Part shown: positions 42,212 through 52,534 of the stretch, piece after piece
Layout: every line of letters starts with the position of its first letter
Numbering within the stretch: the stretch's first letter is position 1
Notes under the pieces: model-generated
What the model saw: only the letters and a program-made list of their open reading frames with translations
What the model was told of the DNA's origin: nothing
Database searches by the model: none
Assembly (NCBI GenBank): GCA_028095005.1
Contig: CM051462.1
Coordinates: 88,113,846 to 88,177,845, forward strand
Direction of reading: 5' to 3'
DNA: 64,000 nucleotides
DNA from: Rhynchospora pubera
Lineage: Eukaryota; Streptophyta; Magnoliopsida; Poales; Cyperaceae
Made by a program: the position numbers and the translations under genes

Positions 42212-43380
42212 CTTAATCAATATGCTACAAGTTAAGATTGAAAAAAATAATAAAGCAAAATTTTATGCGGTGCTACAAATGATCTATTGATCATTTAAAG
42301 TGATTTACTACACAGGAAGAGGTTTCCATTCTGTTCTCAAAATAGATGAGGTTCATTACATATATATATTTTTTTATTTTTAATTTCTCTTAATCCATTC
42401 GTTAGGGAAAAAAATGAAGAAATAACAAACACAGTACAATTTGGACAACATCAAATCAAAATAAATTAAGTAGCTTGTTTAGTTTTTTTTCCGTACTAAA
42501 AAATTAATCGGTGTAATTTTATCATAATTTTTAAAGGAAATAATACTATTTCTATGAATCCATATAAACAAATCAAATATAATCGGTTCATCAGCTAGAT
42601 GTAGAACATGTGCGGAAAGAAAAAAATACAAAGGTAAATATTTATGCACACACCTCTATGCAGTCCATCCTGTAACGAATTACAATAACAATAAAATTAG
42701 ACTTACAGACACTCGAAAACAAACACCAAAATCTGCCACATTAGATCCAAAGCCTCAGAACATAACAAACAAAGACCAGGCACACAAAGACAAAACGCAG
42801 CCACGGCCGCTGCTTTCTGCACAGCTCAATGTAACAAAGCACGCTAGAATTTTGTAAATGACGAAAATATCCTCATCGTTTTACACGAAGCATCTCTTTG
42901 TTTCCCGTGTGAAACCGTCTGTCTCACTCCCTTTATTGGCTCTCCATCGAGTTTCTTCGTGTCCCCCACTTTGTCTCAATCTCCCAAGACTCCAACATGA
43001 ACGCTATCTCAATCCCACTAATTTGCTGAGTTAAATTCTTATTTCAAGTTTTAATCATAGTGTGTGAACAATCTTTAAGGGTTCGTTTAACCTCGATATC
43101 GACCTCTCTACTTAGGAGCCTCAAAGCTTCTGGCTCAGGAGATTACTGCGGCACCCTGGACCAGAAAAAGGTGCCCTCGTCGGAGAGAATCGGAGAGAAT
43201 TGAGATCACGTGAAATTTATACGGTTTGAATTGCAGGGAGAGGAGAATTACTTTAGACACGCTTCGGGGTCCTCGGGATGTTATTTCTGTCATTTCATCA
43301 AATTTTACCGTGTTTTGCAAATCAGAAGCGTGTAAAAAGCAATTTCCCGCAGCCACACATACGTTGGACCCACCTGAAAA
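42212..43380. other. Possible Helitron body, no gene identified
   Basis: AT-rich to about 42650, then mixed. A minus-strand frame at 43135-43383 (MFSGGSNVCVAAGNCFLHAS at its start) lies in GC-richer sequence but matches nothing I know. Confidence 0.35.
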
Positions 43381-44320
43381 CAAATCATGACCAGGTGTTC
43401 ACCAAGCTGCCCACGCCCAGTCCAACCAAATTTTCAACCCAGCGATAAAAGGAAAAACAATGCCCGGCACTGTTCATTCCTCATTCAGGATATATAGGTT
43501 TTTTCAATAATAGACAAAAGTACAATATTACCTTTTTATTCAAATCATCCTCACCAAAAGAATTTGTATCAGGATTCAAATATATGGTCCCAAATGACCT
43601 GTCTTTATGAGATAAAGTGCTATTTTAGCGGGAATTCACCAAAATTTAGGAGGGAACGCTCAATTTTCATGGGGCCCGTTGTCAGAGAAAGAAAGTTGCA
43701 AGGACATCTTCGGTAGAAAATTTGAGTTCGCTGGTGTCTTCGCATTACACCCCGATTTTGGGGGTAACGCGTATTTGCCCCAAATCAGGTTTTTAGAAAC
43801 TTTCGTTTGCTTCCATTTCCGTCGACTCACCCAGCGATCCCTTCTGGAGCAAGGTACCCGTGTTAGACTTGCTTTCCTTAGCTTCCGATCACCCTTTCTG
43901 GAGCAAAGTGTTAGGGAATAGAGGATTATCTTTCTTCTTCGGTCACAGCAATTATCTCCATAAAAATTTTCTTAAGGGGGGTATTTTCAACGGCGAATAC
44001 GGAAATATCAGGTTTTTGCCGTGTTGGTGCTTTCAGGGCAATCTGTTGCCCAATAACTTAGAAAAATGGCATACATTTCATCAGGTGCATGCTACTTGCA
44101 ATTTATAGTTTTCCTTATGGACAGGTGATATGTTGGCTTGTGCGTCAGCTAGTGGGGATTTCATATTTTACTTCGGCAAAAAGAAGAACATGCTGGGCTC
44201 TGGTTTGCCCTGGAATATGTAGAGCTTTTCCAAAGGAGCTTGCTGCCTAAACTTATTATTCTTCAGCTACATTAGGAGCTAGTGAATGATGTAATTTACA
44301 AATTAAAAAGGTTTCACAGT
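43381..44320 (+). other. Leader-like region with unidentified short frames
   Basis: Plus-strand frames at 43679-43921 (MSEKESCKDIFGRKFEFAGV start) and 43860-44108 overlap and show no family. CCTTTCTGGAGCAAAGTGTT-like sequence repeats once (43839 and 43893). Possibly part of an untranslated or captured transcript. Confidence 0.3.
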
Positions 44321-45083
44321 TAACGCTCCTTTTATGTTATTTTGCCTAACTTCGCTCCGCAGTTAATCCACAATTCTCTGCTCTAAATATTTATACCTGC
44401 CTATGATCTGTTTTCACTTTTCAGAGTGGTGAAACAAATCACCGATGTCAACAAAATTTATTTTAAGAAAACAAGAAGGAAACAAAATTTGTAACTTACT
44501 GTAGCATCTTAATTACTGTACCGTTTCACAAGATTACCTAAAATTTGGATATTCATACAAATCTTAAAATTCGAATATTCATGCAAGCAAGTACACTTTA
44601 AATTATCATTGACCATACGTCCATACATAATTTTCCAAGAAGGATGGAAAACCCATAAAAAATCAGTTTATTTAATACAAAATTGAGAACAATAACAATA
44701 ATGTACAAAGACAATACAAGCAGGCCAGTGTATATACTTTAAATTAAAAATAAATCATGCATAATTATCCAAGCAGGACCAAATAAAAATTTAATATAAA
44801 AAAGTTCCATTGATAGAAATCCACAAACATTCATTAACATAAAAATGGAAACATTAATAATTAAGTATGCAATTAAGACCAATACTGGCTAGCTGAAAAT
44901 AACCATCAAGAACCAGAATTTCAATAATGTCCTCGTTTCTCATGTCAAAGGACTTCTTAACATAAAAAAAAAAAAAACTATTGATTGAACACCACAAAGT
45001 CACAAACATTCATTAACATAAAATTGAGAACATGAGCTCATAGGTGCAAACAATTAGCCATAAAGATGAACTGATGAAGGGCT
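44321..45083. other. 3' flank of a DUF247 remnant, no gene seen
   Basis: AT-rich, with the phrase ACAAACATTCATTAACATAA at 44823 and 45003. The similar CAAATGTTCATTAACATAAA occurs in the 3' flank of the DUF247 gene (9437). Confidence 0.45.
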
Positions 45084-45125
45084 TCATCGAGGGCGAATGT
45101 AGGAATAGACTGACATGATATTCTC
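45084..45125 (-). pseudogene. DUF247 copy C, last codons only
   Basis: Minus strand MSVYSYIRPR followed by a stop, matching the C-terminus MSVYSYIRPPPS of the gene at 9530. The 3' flank is also related. Everything upstream of these residues is missing, probably through later insertion or deletion near 45126-45180. Confidence 0.65.
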
Positions 45126-45179
45126 TGGGAATTGCTTCTTACAAGTCTTAATTATATGAATTAAAGGTCCAAACGAAGA

Positions 45180-45782
45180 TGTTAGATAGCCTATAAAGGC
45201 CTATTTCGTGGTAGTCCTATAATGGTGGTAGGTGGAATGATATGGTTGTAATTATGGAAGGAAGTCAATTAGATTTTGTGCTCTATATAAGGACTTCCTT
45301 GATGGCTCAAACCTAAGTCCCAATTTCTCTCTCCTCTAACTCCCAAGGCCGCCGCGGCTAACTCCCAAGTCTGCCATGCCTAACTCTCGAGGCCGCCACT
45401 TTCTTCTCTTCTCTCTCTCATTTGCTCATGTGTTGAGTTATTTTCTCTCCACTAAATTAAGATTGTTGATTGATGCAAAAGAGAAAACCATAAGGATTAG
45501 GCTTGTTCTTTGGATATGCTAGCACGTACCTTGTAGAACGTGGTTAATCTTCCTTGGTAGACTCAAGGGTAGCTACTAGACGTGGTGGAGGCGGTAAAGA
45601 AGGGACGCCATCGATTCTCATGCCTTGGTCGAGCCCCACGGATATGATTTCGCCGGAGGTACAATTTCTCCTACTCATTCTCTTGTGTGTTGATTACTTG
45701 GCAAGATCCTTGTGTTTGATATTTAATTAAGGTTAATTAGGTGTAATTGACATGAAAAATTAAAATTGAACACTTTCTAACA
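45180..45782 (+). mobile_element. LTR-like sequence (about 603 bp)
   Basis: Starts TGTTAGATAG and ends TTTCTAACA, so the termini form a short inverted repeat TGTTAGA / TCTAACA. A TATA-like CTATATAAGG lies at about 45280 with a leader-like CT-rich stretch after it. The 5-bp flanks do not match (GAAGA against CTGAC) and no primer site or second LTR was seen, so it may be a solo or truncated LTR. Confidence 0.4.
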
Positions 45783-46000
45783 CTGACATCTGTTGCATAC
45801 TTGCATTTGTTCAGTCATTGCACTTGAGATGCTTAGCATGGGTTGGACTGATGCACTCGACTTTTTTTGTATCTAATTTGCCCAGGCAATTGACTTCTTT
45901 AGCATAGGATTAGATGAGAGAACTGACATCTATTACATTTGTTCAGTCGATGCACTTGAAATGTTTAGCATGAGTTAGACTGATGCAAATGACTTCTCTT
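45783..46000 (+). repeat. Two diverged copies of a 130-140 bp unit
   Basis: Both contain ACTGACATCT, TTTGTTCAGTC, TGCACTTGA, TTAGCATG and GACTGATGCA (45783-45870 and 45919-45995). Confidence 0.7.
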
Positions 46001-46009
46001 TCATTCATA

Positions 46010-46852
46010 TATTATGTCTACTATAACTTTTTATCAATCCGCTTTTTTCTTAGTTTTTTGTTATTTTTATTCAACTATAATCTTTTGTTCACTATTTTAT
46101 GATCTTCTATAATCTCTTTTAATCAATAAAATTTATATTTTATTTTTTTAGTAAATTAGAATTTCAAAATCGTAAATTTGTATGATCGTCACTTTAGATT
46201 CTTGATTTCAAATTAAAATTAGTACATTTTGATCACTATATGCATATATTATTTCTACTATAACTTTTTATCAATCAGCTTTTTTCTTTGATTTTTGTTA
46301 TTTTTATTCAACTATAATCTTTTGTTCACTAATTTATGATCTTCTATAATCTCTTTTAATCAATAAAATTTATATTTTATTTTTTAGTAAATTAGAATTT
46401 GAAAATCGTAAATTTGTATGATCGTCACATTAGATTCTTGATTTAAAAATAAAACTAGTACATTTTGATCATTATATGCATATATTATTTCTACTACAAC
46501 ATTTTATCAATCAGCTTTTTTCTAAGATTTTTGTTATTTTTATTCAACTATAATCTTTTGTTCAGTATTTTATGATCTTCTATAACCTCTTTTAATCAAT
46601 AAAATTTAGAGTTTATTTTTTAGTAAATTAGAATTTGAAAATCGTACATTTGTATGATCGTCACTTTAGATTCTTGATTTAAAATTAAAATTAGTACATT
46701 TTGATCACTATATGCATATATTATTTTTACTATAACTTTTTATCAATCAGCTATTTTCTTAGATTTTTGTTATATTTGTTCAACTATAATCTTTTGTTCA
46801 CTATTTTATGATCTTCTATAATCTCTTTTAATCAATAAAATTTAGAGTTTAA
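46010..46852 (+). repeat. Tandem repeat, about 236-bp unit, 3.6 copies
   Basis: CTATAACTTTTTATCAATC and AATCTTTTGTTCACTATTTT recur with offsets 237, 236 and 236 (46021, 46258, 46494, 46730). Strongly AT-rich and satellite-like; the last unit breaks off near 46852. Confidence 0.92.
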
Positions 46853-47461
46853 TTTTGCAATCCAAAATTTAAAATGAAACTTGTTGTGTCAAACACTTTA
46901 GATTGTAGATTAAAAAATAAATAAATAAAAGTAATACCTTAATTTCTAGTTTTATTATTCACTTATATACTAATAATATTAAATTTGGTTTTATTATTCT
47001 CAACAAAGTGTTAATATTGTTTGTATACTAGAGTTGGACGTCGAGCTTCTTGATACAATAGTTTTTACATAGTTTAATGTTACTCGAGTGCCCATCAAAT
47101 TTATTTTAATGATTCAGTACCAAGCAATATAATGATATAATGATAACTAAATAAAGCAAAAAAGTTACGAAAGTGCAGAATTATTTTTTTAAATTACATT
47201 CATCAATTTTACCATACCATATTCTCTTTTTTATTTTTAAGGTTGGCTGATTGCCAACAAAATTGTGTTAAAAAAAATTGTTTAAATTACAAACCCAGCA
47301 CTAAGAAACTGGGAGTAAGAACTGACAACCCCATTCAAACAGGCGCCCAAAGGCAGAGTAAGAAATTACAAAAAAAAAAAAAAAAAAAAAAAAAAAAACA
47401 CTGAAAAAGGAAAAAGAAAATGAAATCTAACAGGACCTAATCCATTCATTGAGATGTAATA
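46853..47461. other. AT-rich region with a poly-A tract, no gene seen
   Basis: A-run of about 29 at 47370-47398. No coding sequence. Confidence 0.6.
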
Positions 47462-47620
47462 TCAGAGATTGTTGTATATTGTTGGTTCAATCTTCAATCC
47501 ATTGCTTTCCGTAATGTCCAACAGGTCACCATCCAAAGAGATCCCCAAATTGGCCTCAAGTTCTTCTGTACTGATTACTGAAGCCATATGCACATAGAGG
47601 TCGCCAACTCGCCATCCATA
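47462..47620 (-). CDS. Putative terminal exon, unidentified
   Basis: Minus strand frame YGWRVGDLYVHMASVISTEE continuing LEANLGISLDGDLLDITES to a TGA at 47462-47464. The composition is protein-like and open for about 50 codons in an AT-rich setting; the upstream boundary (AATAAG) is weak. Likely a relic end exon. Family not recognised. Confidence 0.35.
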   Translation of the reverse strand, partial: YGWRVGDLYVHMASVISTEELEANLGISLDGDLLDITESNGLKIEPTIYNNL

Positions 47621-48545
47621 TCTTATTTCTCAATTGCATTTATGTCTTATGCATTGCCACATGTTAGCCGTATCCTACTGAAATGGCCTAGAGCCATATA
47701 GTTATGGAATTGGAACATAACCTGCACCCCTTTCAAAATTTCAATTAGTATAAATAAAAGGATAAAAGAATAGAAAATAAAACCTTAGCAATTGAGACAT
47801 TATCATAATTATGAAACTTTCACATTCTAAAATAGAAATGAGTTACCGGAAATTATTTAATCATCGTTAATAATAGCTCAATTGACAATTTTTGATAGAA
47901 TATACTTCTAAATGGAAAACTTCTCCCAAAAGTGCCAGAGACATTTTTATAGATATAAAATTTATGGGGAGTGCGATAGTAAAGGCTGATACCATACCAA
48001 TTTTATTAGTCCAAGCGCAATATAAGGAAAATCTTATCAGTGATAGAGAAAATCATTGAAGCACATAGTTAGTCTAAGAAAGGAAATGGCAGCAATCAAT
48101 TTTCTCTTGATTTGTGCATTTATTTATACTCTCAGTCAAATATAGTTTTCTGAAAAGTACAGCATTTAAGGTCCTTTATTACATAATTAAAGCATCACCA
48201 TTAAAATGTTGAAAATTGATATAAAGGATTCATCAAAGAAAAGTACAACATTTAAGGTCCTTTATTACATAATTAAAACATCACCATTAAAACTTTCCTA
48301 TATTGTGATAAAAGGAGTGTCTAACAAATCATTTTTAAATTTTATGAGATGTTGCATACAAAATATTTAGCTAGCTGATGCTTTAAATTAAGAACAAATT
48401 TTAAAAATAAAAAAAGGGACCTATTATTGCACATTTGCATTTTGTTTGTTTGTTTTTTTTTTTTTTGGAAAGAGAAACAGACTCATATCATAAAGCCATA
48501 TGTAATAAACTAGCTCATTTGACACAATGTAACATAAATTCCATA
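47621..48545. other. No gene seen; short direct repeat at 48165-48293
   Basis: A phrase of about 50 bp with TTTAAGGTCCTTTATTACAT and CATCACCATTAAAA occurs at about 48165 and 48248. T-run at 48451-48465. Confidence 0.6.
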
Positions 48546-49215
48546 TCCTCATTTAATCTCATTTATTCCAGAATTTATTCTCGTTATTTCTACTTCTTCT
48601 AGAATAACTAAGATCCGTCTCACTATTCCAAACCTATTCTCTCCCAAACCTACCCTCTTTCCACGCCTCTCTTCAGAACTATACCTCACTTTCTCTCTGT
48701 CGAAGCAACTAGCATCTTCGCCGCCCAGCAAGAGCACTGCCTCTGGTTAGGCCTCGATTCTGACGCCATCTCGCGGCGATCATCCTAGTCTCGTTCTCTC
48801 GGACTCGAACCAGTTCCTCCTCTGCCGATCTAAGATCCGACCAGCCTAACCAAATCTGTTCCGCGTCAAGGTCGCCTCTCCACTTCATTCCGACCACGCA
48901 CCAACTCTCTGAAATAGCTGCTCCGCCTCGATCTGGTCCCAGCTCAGGTCTTCCGTGTTTGTCAACTTCGAGAGCCACATCGGCCAAGAAAAAAACTGGC
49001 GATGCTCAGCCTCACATGCATTGTACGACCACGGCCGACAAGGCAAGAAGAAGTGCTTCGATTTCCATCGGCCGCACTTTCAAACCCTAGCCGCTGATCC
49101 AGATCCGAGCACGCTTCAGATTCTACTCGCTTTGCCAAAACTGACCTGCTTGATCAAGATCCAACCCGTCACACCCCTACCGGCGCACAAATCTGCTTTT
49201 AGATCGACCGTATGA
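48546..49215. other. GC-richer island with short frames on both strands
   Basis: Frames at 48709-48987 (minus) and 48955-49215 (plus) are products of composition and show no family. CT-rich at the left part. It could be a promoter or untranslated segment of a retroelement or gene. Confidence 0.3.
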
Positions 49216-49669
49216 CACAGCAATGGAGGCATGCGTGTTCAGAAATTGCGTAAACGGAGTAAAGATAGCAGCAGATTTCAGGTTCAAATTTTATAAGAGA
49301 ATAGGCACATGTTTGACTGAAATTGATTGTACCGATTCGCATGAGTTGTTCTATCTGGTGCAATTGTCATACCTGATGTGTTTAAGGCGATAAATGCTAA
49401 CAAAGAGAGAGTGCAAAGTGGGATTACACAAAAATTGCACAATTGAAGATCTTTTGTATCTGACTGGAAACGCATAAAAAAAAATGTGGATTCTTTGTGC
49501 TAAAACAAATGTGCCAAACCGTTGATCCATTAACCTCTGTATCCTACCTTGATTTAAATTCTCCATAAATCCTCTATTGCCGAGACCAAACAAATGTGCC
49601 AAACAAGCATTCAAACTCCTTTTCTTTTCTTTATAATTTTTGTTGCTCAAACGAGCTGAGAACATGTGT

Positions 49670-50540
49670 TGGGAAAAAGTCAATTGAGCCAAGAGCTCTC
49701 AAGTTTTCTTTCCTTTTCTTTTATGAGGACTCCCACGAGTCTCTTTTACACACATGTTAGGTAAAAAGCCTTTGTAAAAGCATGCATGAGCCACAAGAGC
49801 TTCTTCAAATTGAGCCAAAAAGAGCTCATTCTCTTCTACCTTGAGTAAAAAAAGAACACATTTTCTTTCTTTAAATTGACCCAAAAGAGCTCATCTTCTT
49901 CAATTGAGCCACAAGTAGGGGTGAGCAAAAAGCTCGTAACTCGTGAGTTACTCGAACTCGACTCGTGAAAAGCTCGATTATAACTCGAGCTAAAAGAACT
50001 CGAGTTGGCATAACTCGAGTTGAACCAACTCGGTTAATAAATGAGTCGAGTTTGAGTTAGGCTCAACTCGGCTCGTTGACTCATGAGCTGACTCGTGACG
50101 TAATAAATTTTAATTTTTTGAAAATCATCACCATGATCTATGAGTATTAATCTTGAGTTTCAAGACATAGTTTGCTTCAAATCAATGGAAAAGAATAAAA
50201 TTGATAATAAAATTTATTTTTTTATATTATTGTAATACTCATAAATAATTATTGCATCTATTCACTATATTCACGAGTTGAATACCGAGTCACGAGTTGA
50301 CTCGAGTTACAAAATGGCGAGTTCGAGTTGGCTCGGTTAGCTCGGAACTGCCTCCCGAACGAGTCACGAGTTGACTTGAGTTGTAACGAGTTCGAGTTCG
50401 AGTTATGCTCAACTCGCTCGAACTCGGCTCGTATACAGCCCTAGCCACAAGAGCTCTCAATCTTCTTCTCTTTTAATTGAGCCAAAAGAGCTCTCTTTTC
50501 TTCTCTTTTCTTTCTCCAAGGAGTACAAATGCAAGTTGGC
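49670..50540 (+). repeat. Degenerate repeat built on TTGAGCCAAAAGAGCTC, split by a hAT element
   Basis: At least six variants of ATTGAGCCAAAAGAGCTC separated by CTTCTTCTTTT-type sequence, on both sides of the hAT copy at 49916-50443. The position before a polypurine tract and LTR suggests it is the 3' noncoding part of a Copia element. Confidence 0.7.
49916..50443. mobile_element. Non-autonomous hAT element, family 1 copy 3 (528 bp)
   Basis: Perfect 8-bp duplication GCCACAAG (49908-49915, 50444-50451). Begins TAGGGGTGAGCAAAAAGCTC and ends GTATACAGCCCTA. It has the same subterminal ACTCGAGTT-rich zones as copies 1 and 2. Confidence 0.95.
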
Positions 50541-50606
50541 GATTCAATTTCGACAAGGGTTGAACCATTCGAAGATGACAAGCTCAATCGTGTGTCACTA
50601 CGATGA

Positions 50607-50826
50607 GCTTGAGGGGGGATGTTAGAGTATGATTGATTGATTGATTGTATTAGGTAAGAGATATAAATATTGTATGATTGTTGGAGATTGATAACAATAG
50701 AGATTGTAGAGGGTTGGTAGGAGATGCACTATCGGAGATAGTTAGTAATAAACTTAGAGTAGCTTATAAATGCAATATAATTGTAATCATTTCATCACAA
50801 CTCAATACAAATCCCATTCTCTATCA
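50607..50826 (+). mobile_element. Copia-type polypurine tract and LTR (50620-50826)
   Basis: GAGCTTGAGGGGGGA (50605-50619) directly precedes TGTTAGAGTATGATTG, the usual 3' LTR start of plant Copia elements. The LTR contains TTATAAATGCAATATAATTG and a probable end at CTATCA (50826). No 5' partner was seen; a 3' LTR or solo remnant. Confidence 0.55.
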
Positions 50827-51769
50827 AGAGTGATAGCGGTGGCCTGCGGAGAAGAGGTTGCAACCTTTGCTTGACATTGGAGACAAATTTGTGGTGCTGT
50901 AAATTTTGTGTGAGAAGCGGTGGGAATAGGAGAAAGGAAGGGATTTTAGAGGGACAAGGTGGGTTCCGACGGTGAAGAAATTGGATTTGGTTGCAGCTGT
51001 GATGTCATCATGGTTTTCGCTTGATGAAAAGCCTCAGAGAAGGAGAGCACCATGCTATTCTTCCTTACTCAGAACCATCAATGTAGGGGGTTTCTAGTAC
51101 CACGAACTATTGATTGGCATATGTGCTCTAATGACCATACCCAGATTTACTTAGCAACTTACATTCAAAGGCTTGACTCCCAATTCTCTTGAATTATTCT
51201 TCTCCGGTTGCAGATTGAATGCTCTAACAAATTCGATTGCAGACTGTAAAATATAAAATAATGGAACGTTCTGCCATGGACCAGCTTTTTCAACCCGATT
51301 CGAGCTCATATCAATCAAAACCGTTCATAAGTAAATTTTTTTAAAAAAATGTTCTTTATCCCATATAAACATGCCACTGTAGAGTTTTCCTGATATGTGA
51401 AGAAGTTATTTGAAAGATAGTGAATGAAAATAATCTATATATATATACTTTTTTGTGTCTGCTGTGTTTCCAATTTACAAATAGCAGGTTATGTTTTATG
51501 CATATAATTCGTGGAATTAATTGCTTAAGACCATTCTCTGGATTTTATCATCCCGACATCTCCATCTCTTTCCAGTGCCTCATTAATGATGCGTGAATGT
51601 CTCTCTTATTTTCAGAAATGCAATTAATAACGTGTTTTCCTCATCCCTCATCCACTCATAACTTCCTTGTATTCTCTCGTGGATGAAATCCAGCATTATC
51701 CAGCGCCCTTCTGTTTCGTCCTCTTTTTCCGCCCTTCTATATATAAAAATTTCAACAGTTATATATTAA

Positions 51770-51775
<6 letters not shown>
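50827..51775. other. No gene seen
   Basis: Mixed sequence, no family recognised in short frames and no terminal repeats. Confidence 0.55.

Positions 51776-51838
<63 letters not shown>
51776..51838. repeat. (TA)n-(GA)n compound microsatellite
   Basis: About 17 TA units followed by about 13 GA units, directly adjoining the left end of the MULE-MITE at 51837. Confidence 0.95.
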
Positions 51839-51843
<5 letters not shown>

Positions 51844-52229
51844 TAACGTGCCATCGATGGCACGGAGGGTTCCGTGCCATCAAGTCATTTTTCGAGATCC
51901 AAAATTCAAATGGTCAATCCGAACCGTTCAATTTGTTCTTCTTATTGAAATATCTTTGGAGACCAAATTTTATAATTTTTTGAATTTTTTTTGCTATTTA
52001 TTATGATATTTTTTAAAATATTATGATTAGAGTATTTCAGCCCTCCAATTTGAAAATATCATAATAAATGGCAAAAAAATTCGAAAAAATGTAAAATTTG
52101 GTCTCCAATGGTATTTCCATATTTTGATCAACTTGAACGGTTTGGATCGACCGTTTGATTTTCGAATTTCGAAAAAAAGAATCGATAGAAAATCGATGGC
52201 ACGTACCATCGATGGCGCGTTAGCCGTTC
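51837..52229. mobile_element. MULE-MITE, second type (about 393 bp)
   Basis: Ends GAATGACTAACGTGCCATCG and, inverted, GAACGGCTAACGCGCCATCG. Inverted arms share CCGAACCGTTCAA and TTGGAGACCAAATTTTA with the MULE-MITE at 5303, but the outermost 60-70 bp differ. TA-rich flanks on both sides could be a target duplication obscured by microsatellite growth. Confidence 0.75.
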
Positions 52230-52254
52230 TATATATATATGAAACCCTTAGAAC

Positions 52255-52529
52255 ATAGAATTAAATAACATAGAATGTCATTACTATTAAATAACATAGA
52301 ATTTTTTATGAAACCCTTAGAAATAATGAATATATAACGAAATCATATAATTTTTCTGGGTGAAAGACACCTTTAGATGTTTGGAGTCGAAGCAACAGAG
52401 CGATGACGAGATATATGTAAATGTTAGTCATAGCATAAGAGCAGGGTGGGTAAAATGGCGACAAGCATCAGGCGTCCTATGCGATAAAAGATAAGTTTTA
52501 TTGGACGGCGATTAGACCTGTGATGTTAT
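52255..52529 (+). mobile_element. LINE fragment P, left part
   Basis: Corresponds to 58680-58935 (shared AATAACATAGAATTTTTTATGA and GAAAGACACCTTT, and the reverse transcriptase C-terminal region just before the ..RPAMLYG.. motif). It is cut by the Gypsy-type LTR and continues at 55982. Not translatable. Confidence 0.75.
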
Positions 52530-52534
52530 ATGAC

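Noticed and set aside
44148..44160. CAGCTAGTGGGG as another Helitron end on the minus strand
   Set aside because: CTAG is there, but no hairpin precedes it at the right distance.
45180..45782. Complete solo LTR
   Set aside because: The termini look right (TGTTAGA / TCTAACA), but the 5-bp flanks GAAGA and CTGAC do not match, so it is kept only as LTR-like.
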